NCBI GenBank assembly: GCA_011319805.1
Contig: SJRY01000272.1
Location: forward strand, 186,001-250,000
Origin: Macrocybe gigantea
Taxonomy: Eukaryota > Basidiomycota > Agaricomycetes > Agaricales > Callistosporiaceae
DNA: 64,000 nucleotides
Reading direction: 5' to 3'
Below are positions 34,544-46,790 of this stretch, piece after piece. Below the pieces are notes generated by a model that saw only the letters and a list, made by a program, of their open reading frames with translations, made no database searches and had not been told where the DNA came from. Position numbers and translations under genes: made by a program. Within the stretch, counting starts at the first letter, position 1. Every line of letters begins with the position of its first letter.

Positions 34544-37500
34544 ATGCCCAGCTACTCAGTCCCGACGTCGCCCGCGATGACCCGCTCGACATCCAGTAGA
34601 AACCAGCCAGTAACCCCTCAGCGTCACTCAGCTCCGCGTCCCCACCACCGATACTCCTCGTCGCAATCGTACTATAGATCGCCGATAACCCCTGCAAGCC
34701 CCTACACACCCTTGAGCCTTCGCTCCTACGGCTCCTCTGGTTCCGGAGGTCGTCGACGTTGACGACGCCTGATCATGTAGGCCTCAACGCCAAGCGTCTC
34801 TTCTCGCTCGACATGTCAAAGTGCGGTGCTGACGACAGCGGGAGGGATCACAGTCTGGCCGATATTGCCGAGAACTGGCGGTCGCGTGCCAATGAGAATG
34901 GTCCAAAGACTATGCCTTCTCTCGAGGACTCTCATTTTGGCGACGATGAAGGTAACGACCTGTCCTGACTCTAGTTCTGACATCTTGACGTCCTGTTTGA
35001 TACGCATATAGCCAGCGAAAAGACGTTATCTGAGGCAGGAAATGATTCAGGACTCGTTACTACAGAGGAAGGTGAGCAACGACGTGTTTATGAAGTTTCT
35101 CGTCAACTCATGGGCAAATGATAGCATTGCTCCCTGCAGCGTTCTTGTTGAGTCAGAGACGAGCCATCGAAAATACGAGGCCTCGCGCCCAATCTCAAGC
35201 GCCTTTGCCGGGATCACGCGCACTTTCTTCCCCCACCGTCCTCAGAGGCAACCGTCCGGTGTTACCGCCTTCTCCACTCGTGACCCGGCGACTTAACCAA
35301 TCTCAGAATGATTTGATGTCGACGCCTCCTCAGAATAGAATCGTCGCGAGGCAGCTTAAGTTAAAAGGCAGTTTCACGGATCCTGCACGACCGAGGAGGG
35401 AAGACTTTGGCGCGGTGAGTTCTTATCCTACTTTTTGAACCGCTACATGCCGAGGCCCAAAATTTCAGTTCCAAACGCGATCCCAAATTATGAATGCCCT
35501 GAACAATAGCTTAAACATGGACACCTCTCTTAATCTCTTTGACATTGACGAAAATGATTACGAATATGAATACGAAACTCATGACCGGCAATATCCCCAT
35601 ACCAGCAACGTTGGAATCCCGCTTTTTGGCCCAAGCTTTCAGAACGTGGACGCCAATGAAAATGCGTATAATTACCCGCCGCATTCTTTACCCTTACTGG
35701 CTCCCCATGATCAACAATTCCCTCTTCCGACGCCACCCTTGTTCGGCGACCCTTTCAATGGGCATGTGCTCAGCAGCATCTCGGAAAGCGTAGAACATCA
35801 CTTTCAACGACAGAACTCCGTGGGTCATGACCAGCTGCCGCCGCCCTTCGATCAGTACCAGCTGTATGCTAGTGATGCTCCACGTCCCAGAAATGGCATT
35901 TACAATGCTAGCCCTGCGTGGGTTCCCGTTCCAGCCCCAGTTCCCCGTTATAGCCCCGTCTCTGTGGACAAGAAAGTCGTTGAGCCTGAATCCCGCAATT
36001 CTTCGCCCGCTACAACAGCCGCTGCTAATGACGGTTGTTCTGTCTGCTTAGCTACAAATCCCCCCACTCTGGCTGTCCTCGTCCCCTGCAGCCACCCATT
36101 GTGTTCGACATGCCTTACAAGTGCTCTTAATATCGTTGGCGAGAAGGATATGGAGTGCGCTGTGTGCAAGACAAAAGTCGCTGATTTCAAGCTCGTGATG
36201 AACGCAAAACCGAAAGCCGTACCAAACCAGGTGAAGGTTTCTGGAGGCGATATGATAGGAAAAAGCTTTATGGATCCTATTTTCTCGTCGCCGGGCAGCG
36301 GCAAGAGCGTCGATGGACTGGATAACGCATCCGAATTTGCATTGGGTCTCGAGGGCGTCAGAGCCAGTACCCCTAAACCCGAGCAGCAGGTGGTATACGT
36401 TAGCGAAGACGGGAGTTCCGGAGGCCAAGAGAGCTGGTTGACCGCCGATGAGATACCTCAAAGAACCTCACGCAGGTACGAAGAGAATGTTGTCCTAAGA
36501 ATTGACAATGTTCCTTGGGTGAGCATCCCCTGAAATCGAAACTAACTTCCACTGACTTTCTGCATTTACTCCAGGATATCACGCCTCCTCAGATCAAGGC
36601 ATGGTTGCAGCAGCCGGTTGAGCGGGTTCATGTGCTGCTGGATTCAAGGGGCAAAACGATGAGTCATGCCTATGTTGAAGTCAGCGAAGTTGCGATCGCT
36701 GGAAAGATTCTCAGAGGAGAAGGTGGCGGACTACCAGAGAACGCCTCAGGCAGCAAAAAGATAAAGAAAATGAGAGAACGAAGCAGTATTCTCGGCAAAG
36801 GAAAAAGAGCTAGAGGCGTTACAATAACCAGAAGCAGCCAAGAAGAGCTGATGGCCGATGTAAGCAGTTGCAATTTTTGTCGTTCCAGCCTGCTTACTCT
36901 TCAACCGCTTCCAGTTATTCCCCAACTGGAAAGGGTCATTTGATGGATCAAGGCCTTCTCTAGCTAAGCTAGATAGCACAAGGGTTATTACTGCTCTTGA
37001 GGGTGGCTTATTGGGAGAAGCAGAATTGACAGGCTTACTTCAACTCATTCGAGCACCTGATGTATGTCTCACTGATCCTGCCTCCGCGATTTTTGCAAAC
37101 TGACTTTCTGGCAAGTCTCACTTCCTCAAGGTCCCCTGTCTCCCATTCCATTCGCTTATCAGTATTCTGTGCAAGTTCCCAGTTGACGTTGACAGTCGAG
37201 TTTTTTGGTGTTCTAATGTCCGAGACTTACTATACGGTACGTTGATCAGTGGTTGCTGAAGTTTTATGACTGATCAATTGCCCTATCTAGACGTCGCGTA
37301 CGGTAAGCTGATACCCAGCTACGTTCTGCCATAGGACTAAGTTTGTTTGCTATCCAGCTGCCATCCAGATTCTCCACACTCGGGTCAAAGAATCAAGCAC
37401 TGAGGATGCCGAATACACCGTGGAACTCGTCATGGAGCTTGTGAACACTGGAATGAACTGCAGAGGTATTTGCTGTGTATCTTCATCCAAGCACAAGGAG

Positions 37501-37849
37501 TGACACACTTCCAGCGTTTACCTCTCAGCAAGTCATCAAAATGATCGAACTAGGCCGCTCGCTGTCATTGCCCGTTTCTCCAGCCGAACCATCGAAATTA
37601 GACTCCAGCGATACCCCTGCTCCAGCTGACAGCGAGCCCCATACCCCCCGATCTGACGTCACTCGTGGGCAAATCTCTGTTAGCCAAGTTGCCGCGGTTG
37701 CCGCGAGCAATAGAAAGTCTTACTCCAATTCTCCCTCGGCCAACGGGGATCAAAATAGTGGAGGCGCTTTGGCGGATATAGCTCGCGAATTCGGCGTCGA
37801 AGCGCAGCTAGTGCAGGCGCTAGCACAACGGCTTGCCAACTTGGCTTGA
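34544..37849 (+). CDS. RING-finger protein with RRM-like segment
   Basis: Ten exons: 34544-34951, 35012-35071, 35125-35414, 35469-36518, 36575-36859, 36915-37061, 37116-37236, 37291-37302 (12 nt), 37358-37465, 37515-37849. Ser/Pro-rich N-terminus, then a C3HC4 RING (CSVCLATNPPT ... VPCSHPLCSTCLTSAL ... CAVCK) in exon 4. An RRM-like unit follows: VVLRIDNVPW, then DITPPQIKAWLQQP, VHVLLDSRGKTMSHAYVEV. The later exons (LFPNWKGSFDGSRPSLAKL; FHSLISILCKFPVD) are conserved-looking but unassigned. One base is missing near 34747 (GGAGG before TCGTCGACG). Adding one base makes the summed exon length exactly 939 codons, supporting both the exon model and the missing base. Probably an E3 ligase with RNA-related targets; that role is inferred. 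Confidence 0.8.
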
Positions 37850-38774
37850 ACATCCAAATCGCCGCCCAAATCACGCAAGAACTTCACTGCCATGTTCCTC
37901 AATTCTTCATTTATTTCATCCTGATATGTCTAATAACTCCAGGCTTTCCTCATCCTCGAAATCCGTTCCACCTCAATGTTTTCCATATGCTATCGTCGCA
38001 TCGTCCCCTCGCGAACGCTTTCTCTCCTCTGTAGATCGTCACACAATACGCGGAAATTGCAAACTGAATCCAGACTTCGTGCTTTCTTCCCAATTCACCG
38101 CTTTGGAAGGCTTTGTTCCTTGCTGTCGTATGTTTCATCGGATGTTACCTTGCACTTTGATGCTGTGCTTTGTTGTCGCGCTTTTTATGCTTCTCTTATT
38201 ACCCCTGTTTTTGATACTCTTCATTCCTATCGGCCACTGTGTAGCGCTGTCTTTGACGGACCCTTGAATTGCAATAACAGGTTCCTTTTGACGTTGTCTA
38301 TCATGCATCAGGATGGTCCAGCTTACTGTAACATCCTCAATTTCGTCCGCGGCGTGTATAGTTAGTTACTCGTGACTTCTCCCAACAGCATTGCAAGTTC
38401 TAGAACAGTACTCGTCGTTCCTCTGGTGCTCAACGGACCTGCTATGTCATCATCCTAGCACGGAACGGTTCTAGTATCTAAAAGACAGCATATGCCCGAA
38501 GCCACGGGTACTTGTCCTTGGCAGAAACCTCAATAGTCGCAGCGTGTCAGTCCACATAGCCATTTGTCCACTTGACCCGGCTTTTCTGCGAAAGGCAATA
38601 CTTAGTTCCCCATCAAACCCTTCAGTCAAAGTCTGGATAAGGGTCCCTGCCTGCAAGTATCCTGATTTCTGATTAAATTATATACTGTACATTCACACAT
38701 AGTTATAAGTAAGAAGTTCCTAACGTTCTCGGCGCGATTGGGTAAAGGGCATCCACTTCCGGCTCCCAAGGCCT
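37850..38774. other. Intergenic region between convergent genes
   Basis: No supportable gene; open frames are short and unlike any family. Holds the 3' flanks of the RING gene and of the membrane-protein gene that ends at 38775. Confidence 0.5.
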
Positions 38775-40520
38775 TCACAACTCGCTACTCCACACGGCGG
38801 TATCACTACTAGTATGCCATTGGGTGCCGGTGTCGATATAAGTATCTCTGCGTCGAAACCCGATTTCCGATATCTTCGTGTTCAAAGTTAAAGTTCCTTC
38901 GGCTTGAGCCGCGCGGCGCACATTCAAGATGATTCGAGTCGCCAGGATACTGTGCAGAGCACTTTGATACCTAAAAGAAGAACATGCTGAGAGATGATGG
39001 CTGCAGGAAAGGGTGGAGGAATAATTCGGGGCAGAAACACCAACCCGTTGATAGCGTCGACTAGTTCTTGCTACGTTCGGGTTGAACATTAGAAGAAATT
39101 CATTAGGGAAAGTAGAGAGCATTACAGGGCCGGTGATGCTAATGATAATGTTCGCGACTGAAATAACTAACTCGATGAGGGAGAAGGGGTCTCTGTCAGC
39201 CGATGATCCAGATGAACTGTACAACTTACAGAAGATATATATGTAGTAGTAAATACCGTCTCGATACAACGTCCTGACAAGTTCGTTCTGGCTGTGCCTA
39301 TACCTCCTAAATCCAATCCAGATCGTCGTGGCCATGATGACTATCCACGAGCGTGCCGATTAGCAAAGCGGGTCCGAATCAATGACGAAAAAGAGGGACC
39401 TGTTTCCGCAAGCATTACTAGCGCATAGCCTACGAAAATAATGTTGTTCGATTTCGTCACCCAGCACTGTATGAATTTAGCGGGAGGTTTGCCGACTGAA
39501 TCGAATGCAGACGGTTCAATTCGTTGTCAAGAGCCAGATACGGCAAAGTCGTCGATTCAACTCACATTGCATGGAGTGTAGGTAGATGCCAACACAGACA
39601 ATCAGCCCACAGTAGACAATCTGAAAATAGGAAGTCGCCGGGTCATTATGACATTCACGGTCGGAGAAAATGCGATAAAGAGCAACACACGGTGAGGATT
39701 GTCAGCAGAAAGACCAAGATTCTCTGCGAATTGCCCCAGAGAGCGTAGGTTCTCCAAATCAAAATAACTGAGCAGAGGCATTCGTCAATACACAAAACGG
39801 TGCGTGATTGCATTTGAGTGGAACTTGCGCTCTGCTGAGCCGAAATTAAGCAATGCAGCACCTGTTGAAGGCAAATCGATATCGAGATCCAAATGACGAA
39901 ATGGCGCTATCCTACCACAGGTCGTACAGAACAGAACATAGCACACCCGTGGCTGCGAAATGAGAAGCGTCCATTATGCAATTGTTCAGCACGACGTTGG
40001 AGGAAAAAACGTACGTGCTCGTATAACCCCGGGGCCACATTGCCTTTTCAGAAATTATCTCACGAATCCGTGGGCCAGAGGAAAGCCACGTACGGGAGAC
40101 GACGATGGGCAGATCAATAAAAGCCGAAAAGCGCGAGAGAAAATACAGAACTTTCATCATACTCCATTTCGAGCTCCATATCAACTCGACCTAAGACGTC
40201 CTCGTAGGAACAATCTAGTCAGAATGTACTCTGGATCAACACATACCTCGTTGCCAAACGTCAGGAAATAGTCATAGATCTTTTTGCAATTAAATTTAAC
40301 GAAGACGGATAACTGAAAAATTGATTGTACTCACCAACATCACAACACCCGCGACTGATATGTTACAACAAATGGCATTTAACCGGGTTGCATTCCGATA
40401 TATGAGCAAGCACATACCGGTCATATACTGTGATCCTGATAATCAGTCGCTTCCGCGTGATAAGGGTAGCTTAACCTACATTCCCCGTCCGTGATAGGAC
40501 GAAAGTTCGCGAAAGGTCAT
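38775..40520 (-). CDS. DUF6533-type seven-TM protein
   Basis: A very intron-dense membrane protein, about nine exons. N-terminal exons on the minus strand give SVAGVVMLV-type TM1, then YDYFLTFGNE and LIWSSKWSMMKVLYFLSRFS, then FIDLPIV: the hallmark DUF6533 block of agaric proteins. Downstream come ILIWRTYALWGNSQRILVFL, a MATTIWIGFRRYRH helix followed by LVRTLYRDGIYYYIYIF, a late TM (ISVANIIISITGPVML) and the juxtamembrane SILATRIILNVRRAAQAEG. The tail is soluble and ends at 38775. Start and several splice sites at the 5' end are not resolved. The family is plasma-membrane-like, receptor-shaped and of unknown function. Confidence 0.7.
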
Positions 40521-41365
40521 TCATGAAGATGCCCTTGCCTTCGGCACTATGGGCGGACGGATCGAGGACGGCGTAGGCGGGAAAGGGAGCTTGTAGTACT
40601 CTGGAGAAGACCGGGTATATACAGCCATTGGTAAGGATCGTACCGAATAACGGTGACCCAGCGCTAAAGAAACTGATGTTATCAGTGCCAAAGGTGACTG
40701 AGTCGATAAATTGAAACATGGGCAGACCTCTTTCGGTGGCTCCTTGTTTAATCGCCACCTCGTGGTCATACGCATGAAGTTTTCGAAGAGCAATCATTAA
40801 CTTCCGAAACGTAAGACCCGAAATGAAAACTGGACAAGAGCGATCACATGCGTAGCGCGCCACAGTGGGCTCAGAAGTTCTGGACTTGGTACCTGCTGTA
40901 TTGAGAATGCCAGCTCTCGGCGGCTTGGCGGCTTTGAGGCAACTGTCCATCGAAGAGCAACGTTTGCGTGCCTCCCATCACTCCATGTGTCATGGAGCTG
41001 ATGGCTTAGTATCAGGAGGCGTATCAATATTGACACGTTTTGCCTGCCTATTTCCCGTTGCGATTGACGAATTGACGTTCCGAACGAATGCGACCAACAT
41101 CATTGAGGAAATCAAGCCTCACGTTTTACTTGCTTATATTCGCGATTGATTGCGACAGGTCTATGAGGTAACATGGGAAAGGAAAGGGATATGCACTTTA
41201 TTACACCCAGCACAATGAAAATGGCTTACAGTTACGATGATCTGCAACTTGTTCAGTGACAATCCCAAACGGTGCCTGAAGCCACAGCCACAATCCGCCA
41301 ATAGCGTTCGGAACAAAAAGAAGTGCATGACTTGAACGCCCTCTTGTTGTCCTCGGTGACAGCCG

Positions 41366-42097
41366 CTAGAATTTGACTAGGGTCAGTTCAACCCTCAACA
41401 TTGCTAACAATGCTGTGCAAGATGGTGTCAAACGGGAAGGCGGAGTTTCTCGAAAAATGGATGGAAGAGCATGTTGGGCTTGATGAAAGCATGCAGGAGA
41501 TTGAGCAGGGCGTCGTTGCGTTCCAGATGCTGCTAGAGTACCACACCAACATCGCGTTTGACTTCTTTGAGGCGTAGTCGTTGAGGAACATCTCAGCGAT
41601 CCCGCCAGACTTGCCGATCGTCGTGCCACATCAGCTGGGGCTAGATCTGAGGACTGAAAATCCGGAGGGTGCGAAGAAAGAGCCGATGGATGAGATTGAG
41701 GAATCGAGGAAGAGGATTGAGAATGAGCGCTTTTTTTTTTCAGTATTCCCCCTTCTGGATGATCTGGTACGCCCGGAGCGTCGCGTGAGGAGATTGTAGT
41801 CCCGCGTACTGCGTGCCACAAAATACCAGCGCCGGAGCGCCGAACAATGTCTAGAACGCCTCGACACGTTGCACGAGACACCAGTTCAAATTCATGCGAA
41901 TGTTTGCAGCCATCTTTTCCCCGCCTCCGCTTGACCGGTCTCTTACGCAGCCCCCGCTGCCTGACCCGAGCAAACGCCCATGGGAGACGAGCAAGGCAGG
42001 GTACCTCAACTGGGCGGTCCGTCAGCTCCTACATCGCGCGAAACGGCAGGCAGAGGCCTCGAGGGAGTTTCGCACTCTCAGGGCCACCATCGCATAA
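41366..42097 (+). pseudogene. Mis12/Mtw1 kinetochore protein relic
   Basis: Pieces of the MIND-complex subunit Mis12/Mtw1 occur in order. They are NIANNAVQDGV, then (other frame) FLEKWMEEHVGLDESM and IEQGVVAFQMLLEYHTNIAF, then DFFEA-stop-SLRNISAIPPDLPIVVP. Next comes MDEIEESRKRIENER, and finally PLPDPSKRPWETSKAGYLNWAV. The stop is TAG at 41575-41577, where the family has Trp (TGG). At least three frame changes, a missing N-terminus and a poly-T tract after RIENER complete the picture. The nonsense substitution and 5' truncation cannot be blamed on homopolymer errors, so I call a pseudogene. The functional gene should be elsewhere in the genome. Confidence 0.65.
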
Positions 42098-42397
42098 CTG
42101 CATCTGGGCAAAAAATCTGTTTCTTCTCTGCCACTTCAAGCACCAAGTCGTTTTCCATCTTACCACGGAAAGTAGAATCACGACGCTTCGCAATACGCAA
42201 TTTTGACTAAACCTGACTTCTGAGGGCCCACAACTGCTGTCCTCGTGCCGTGCACATTGGGTTCTGCGTCGCGTCCCAGATTCGTCTTCCACATCTCCGT
42301 ACGTCCGTTCTACATCTTGTCCTGCATGCCTCTTGGCTAATGTGAGCATGTATGTTGAAAAGTTTCGCAGTCCGATACAGCACTTGGGTGACGCGTC

Positions 42398-44016
42398 ATG
42401 GCAAACTCTTGCAAAAGCGCTGAGGAGGTCGCGCTCGCTGACGATGCTGAGCGCTTTCTTGTGAGTAATGACGGGGATGGAGCACTCATCTCCACTCACA
42501 CAAAATATCTGGAACACACAAGAAGCAACCGTCCGCCGTTAGCGTTGCCACCTACGAGTATGACTCAAAATTCTACAAAGACAGAATGGACCAATTGATG
42601 AGCGGAGACTTGGGCAAGCTGGTTGATGCTGCGAATGTCCTCGTTGGCAACCTCGCAGCCAACGACAAGTTGAATCGATTCGAGAAGACCTTGGTCAAGA
42701 CACAGAAAGATATAGAGCTGTCCCTTCACAAGGTACTTGATGCAATGCTCCATCATGCAGAGCCCTGTGGCGGCGACTCTGCGAAGCGCTACGTGGCTGC
42801 TGCGATATGCGCTTGCGTCGTCGAACCAAAGCCTGAGGACAAAGTGGACGACAAACGCAAGAGCCAATCAACTCTGTATATGCTTCGTCAGTTGGGCAAG
42901 ACTTGGTTCACCCATTTCCTCTTTCCTTGTGAGTTCCTATTCTTCCATATGATCCACTATCATTTCTGACACCATTCTCTGTATTTGCCAGTTTACTTTT
43001 CTCATTCGGCACAGCCGAACCAGACACCCTCACCGATTGTCATGCCTTCTCTTGACCAGACCACAGATTTGCTGAAAAGTGGCGTAAAATCCAGAAAGTC
43101 GTCGTTTAGAGATCATGCGAGTATCTTCAACGAGCCTGCCCCGACATAAGAATTGAATTTTCTGCTTCCCGTAGCTTTTACTTCGTGATGCTTATAAATG
43201 TATTGCGACAGACATCATAGATGGGGCACACCCCCGCTATCAAGGAGATTTTTCCTCAACCCTTGTCACTCTGGAGGCTTGCCATGTTCTACGCAGGGCA
43301 GTGGCTAACTTCGATCGGGAGGATGATGAAGATGCGGTACGCCCCTACTGCTATTCGACCTAACGTGTGATGTAGATGATAAGTCTATGATATTAGTACA
43401 AATCAGCAATGACGACATTTGATATTCTTCGTCACTTTGCTGCATTGCCAGAATCAACACTCAAAGCCCTTCAAAAAGCAGTCGATGATCCATCCAATGG
43501 ATTTCTACTCCAGAAGGATGCGCATGCTGGATTCGATCAATTTCGCTGGTGTCTGCTGGAGACCGAGGTGTGTACCGCAACCTGTTAAGTTCTTAAAAAA
43601 ACAATTCTCTTGATGTCCAGACGCCAAACCGATATAAGATCAAACTTTATCGTCCTTTACATGGAGTGCGTGGCCTAGAAAAACCAGATGCATTCAAATT
43701 CGTGGAGTTTGAAGACCACAGCAGTGAATTCTCACAAGAAAACGAAGGTGGTGGCCCCAGCACAGGTCAGAAAAGGAAGGAACGCGAATTTTCAGTCCCT
43801 TTGCCGGACCCGCGCTGGATCCGACTACATGCTGGTATAGCTGGTGTCGTGAACATGAGTGGTGCCGCCAAGTTCCTGGACGAACTTTACAAGACCTATC
43901 GTGACCATGATGAGGCTCCTCCCGTCAGATCCTGGGATGAATTTGAGCGCTTGAGTGATGCTGAAGACTTCGGGTGGACTCTGCAGAACGCGATGGTTGA
44001 GGTAACTGCTCATTAA
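42398..44016 (+). CDS. HNH_2-type nuclease-domain protein
   Basis: Multi-exon. A helical N-terminal part (DRMDQLMSGDLGKLVDAANV ... FEKTLVKTQKDIELS) is followed by exons carrying the HNH_2 pattern of agaric proteins. These read RDAYKCIATDIIDGAHPRY, then LEACHVLRRAVANFD, then FDILRHFAALPE, then NGFLLQKDAHAGFDQFRW, then TPNRYKIKLYRPLHG. The candidate metal/His residues are in LEACHVL and KDAHAGFD. The last exon is acidic and ends at 44016. Donors and acceptors at GCG|GTACGC and GAG|GTGTGT are clear. The join between FRDHA and LLLRDAYKC is one base out of register, and the first exon joins poorly, so start and 5' half are provisional. These proteins are abundant in mushrooms; nuclease activity has not been shown. 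Confidence 0.6.
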
Positions 44017-44488
44017 ATGATCCATGGCCATGCCATTGCCTCGGCAAGGCAAACCAACATTATACAGAAATGTCGTGATTTTACTTGTCATGTGTTTAGC
44101 ATCTTTCTTTTGTTTTGCAATTAAATGATATGGTTCGTGGTCCATGAAGCGACACGCGCGAAGAGTCAGAAGCGGTTTCATGGAAGGGCCCCGGATATGT
44201 TGAGCACTTCTGACTCTCTAGAAGTTATGTCTGCCCTGGTGAAGAGGTACGTTCCTCCGCAGAGCTCTCGTTGGCGTGTTCTTCCCAGTGCAATGGAAGT
44301 CCTGCGCTTCGTCTCGTTCATGCCTGCCTCCTCTGACAGCGCAATTTGTCACACCAAAACCATTCGAATTCTGTCATCATGATTGATGCCCTACTGCCGA
44401 TTCCAATTCCTCCTGCAAATGAATCAAACTACCACCGAGCCATCGTATGAATTTCAAGTTTGACGGACAAGACGAATCGCGTCGCACA

Positions 44489-46121
44489 TCAAAACCACGA
44501 CCTAAGTCGTGCGAGCAAGACAGACAGGAAACCAAATGCCCCAGCCAACGAGGGCTGTCGCACTTCTTCACTCTGAAAATCCGGCCACCTCTCCCATCCA
44601 AGAGCATCTTCTATCCTGCGCAGCCCGACCTGAGCAAAATCGCGCCTCACAGCGAACGTGAACCGGAACCACCCGCTCTCCTTCATGTGACAAGCTGCTC
44701 CTGGAGTGACCATAACGCCGTTCGCAACTAAAAAATCGTACAAGGCATGTTCCTTCTCTCGCATGTGGCTTGCCGACGTGAACTGGATTCGAGCGCCGTA
44801 TCGATCGACATCAGAGAGAATCGGCCGTAGGTCGACCATCAGGAAGTGGCCCGCCGATGAAGGCACATATGGAATTTTGTGGTACTGGAGCCAGGCAGTC
44901 AGGTATTCATAAGATCCCGTCAGACGTTTCTGATTTCTCGACAGGAATGTATCCAGGTACGCCTTATCTGTTAGCATGGCAGACCAGAGCAAGCCGGCTG
45001 GCGAAGCCACGAGCATGAAAAGCGATCCCACCGCAAGGCTCTGGATCAGCGTCGGGTTGGCCTGTGACACGAACAAGCCGATGCGGAATCCATTGGCATT
45101 GAAGTCCTTCGACATTCCATACACGACATGAACTCGAGCCGGGTTGACGCGAATGGATGCAAGGTCTAGAGAAAGAATGGAGACAAACGGCTGAGGATCT
45201 GGCACGTCCCTGGAGGAGAAAACGGAGAACGCGTAGATCTCATCGGAGATAAGGTGCAGATTGTGCCTTTCGCAGAACTGGCAGTAAGCAATAATCACGC
45301 TTGGAGGGTAGGTGCGCCCGAGTGGATTGTGAGGGTTGCACAGTATCACAGCCTTGACAGGTTTGCCCTTTCTTTCGCTCTCTTGCAACGATCGTTCGAG
45401 ATAATTCACTTCCTCTAGTGTGAACATCTCCGAGATTGGAACGTGGACCGGCACCGGCATGACGTCGTTTTGAATGATGAAATCGTTGTCAAATCCTGCG
45501 TAATATGGTGCCACTATGAGGACCGCGTCGCCAGGGTTGCCCAGCACTCTTGCGACCTGGTTCAGTACGGGGCTGAGCCCAGCACCCATGACAAGATGAT
45601 CAGGCGTGACGGGTATGTGGGGCTTGAAATACGAATTCAGGAAGCTGCAGACGGCACTGCGTAGGCGTGTGGTGCCCATGATGCCATCGCCATACGTAAA
45701 GTCCTATGATAAACCTGAAATTCAAGGCACCGCTGTGGAAAGACATGCTAGCTTGAGACTCACCAAGTGCGTCAAACGGAACTCGCTCTCATAATAGGTC
45801 TTCAATTCATCCTCCATCAATGTGTTCTCAGCCACGCCCTATTAGAGATGTAACTCAACCGCAGCGATCTTGGTGAGCGGCGATGTGGGCTCACGAGATT
45901 GACGATTCCCTATATTCATCGACAGTCATCACTACTGCCGACCACAAAATATCAGCCACCATACTGACCTTAGGATTTGTAACGGGGTCATACGTATTGC
46001 TGATGATCTTATTGAAGTGCAAAACTGCCTTGCCTTTCTCCGCCTGTGCTTGGCCTTTGACCGACAAAATTGGTTCGTTCAATGCAGGCACTGAAGGACC
46101 GTCGATTGAGTTGTGGGCCAT
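44489..46121 (-). CDS. Class I/II PLP aminotransferase, ACC synthase-like
   Basis: Three exons (45969-46121, 45764-45838, 44489-45703) give 480 aa with no frame problem. Start is the ATG at 46121. Fold type I landmarks: VMGAGLSPVLNQ, APYYAGFDNDF, ILCNPHNPLGRTYP with the Asn and Pro that contact substrate and cofactor, and ISDEIYAFSVF with the Asp that pairs the pyridine N. The PLP Lys lies in YGMSKDFNANGFRIG, and the carboxylate-binding Arg in WFRFTFA. The SKDF-ANGFRIG form groups it with ACC synthase-like enzymes, several of which work as aminotransferases or C-S lyases in fungal metabolism. A C-terminal hydrophobic stretch (FGFLSVLLARL) could be a membrane anchor. Neighbours to the right are an SDR and a hydroxyacid dehydrogenase. 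Confidence 0.9.
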
Positions 46122-46790
46122 AGCAGCAAGCAAAGTTGGAGTTGAGTTGAGGGGTATCGGACTCCCGCATTAGCTGCTGACAGCTGTCATAAACTTCTTA
46201 TACGATATGATGAACAGGAAGAAAGTATTGGCAGGATCGTAGCCGCGTGGACGAATGGAGAGCAACTCCTTAGACAACGTGAGAAGGCAACTGATTTTCG
46301 TCCACCTGCTCCATTTCAAATGCTTCAGTTGGATTCTGCAGAGCCGAGTGAGCTAAAGATAAGCCCGAAAGGAACGACTCACAGGTTTTGTTCCTCGCGA
46401 TATAAGCCCTAGAATCCCAACTTCCACAAGAGTCATAAAAATACGCATAGGACATGATTACAAGGACGAGTTGAACGCAGGCGCAGTCGAAATCGCGATC
46501 ATGTGACCTCCACGCCCAAATTTCAAGTTCTCGCAGCTCAGCGATCCATCATCATGTTGAGGGCAATTACTACGGTCTAGTGCATACGCTAGGAGGTCTT
46601 GTGCAACAGTTTAATCGTCAACTTAGACTTGGATTTCATGGTGATGATCACACTCTTTCATATTCGTACGGTTTTGTGCTCATCTCCCGTTTCACAGATC
46701 AATCATGCAGTGCGAACAGAAAACAAACTTACAGAGAATAATAGCAACCAACCAAATGTCGAATTCTCTGCCGAGATCTCTACATCTGAA

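Noticed and set aside
37833..38365. Plus frames just after the RING gene
   Set aside because: They lie in the expected 3' flank and have no family resemblance.
40471..41036. Minus-strand frames upstream of the DUF6533 gene that might be a second seven-TM protein
   Set aside because: Three frames with some helix-like segments (LTFRKLMIALRKLHAYD) but no hallmark block and no consistent splicing.
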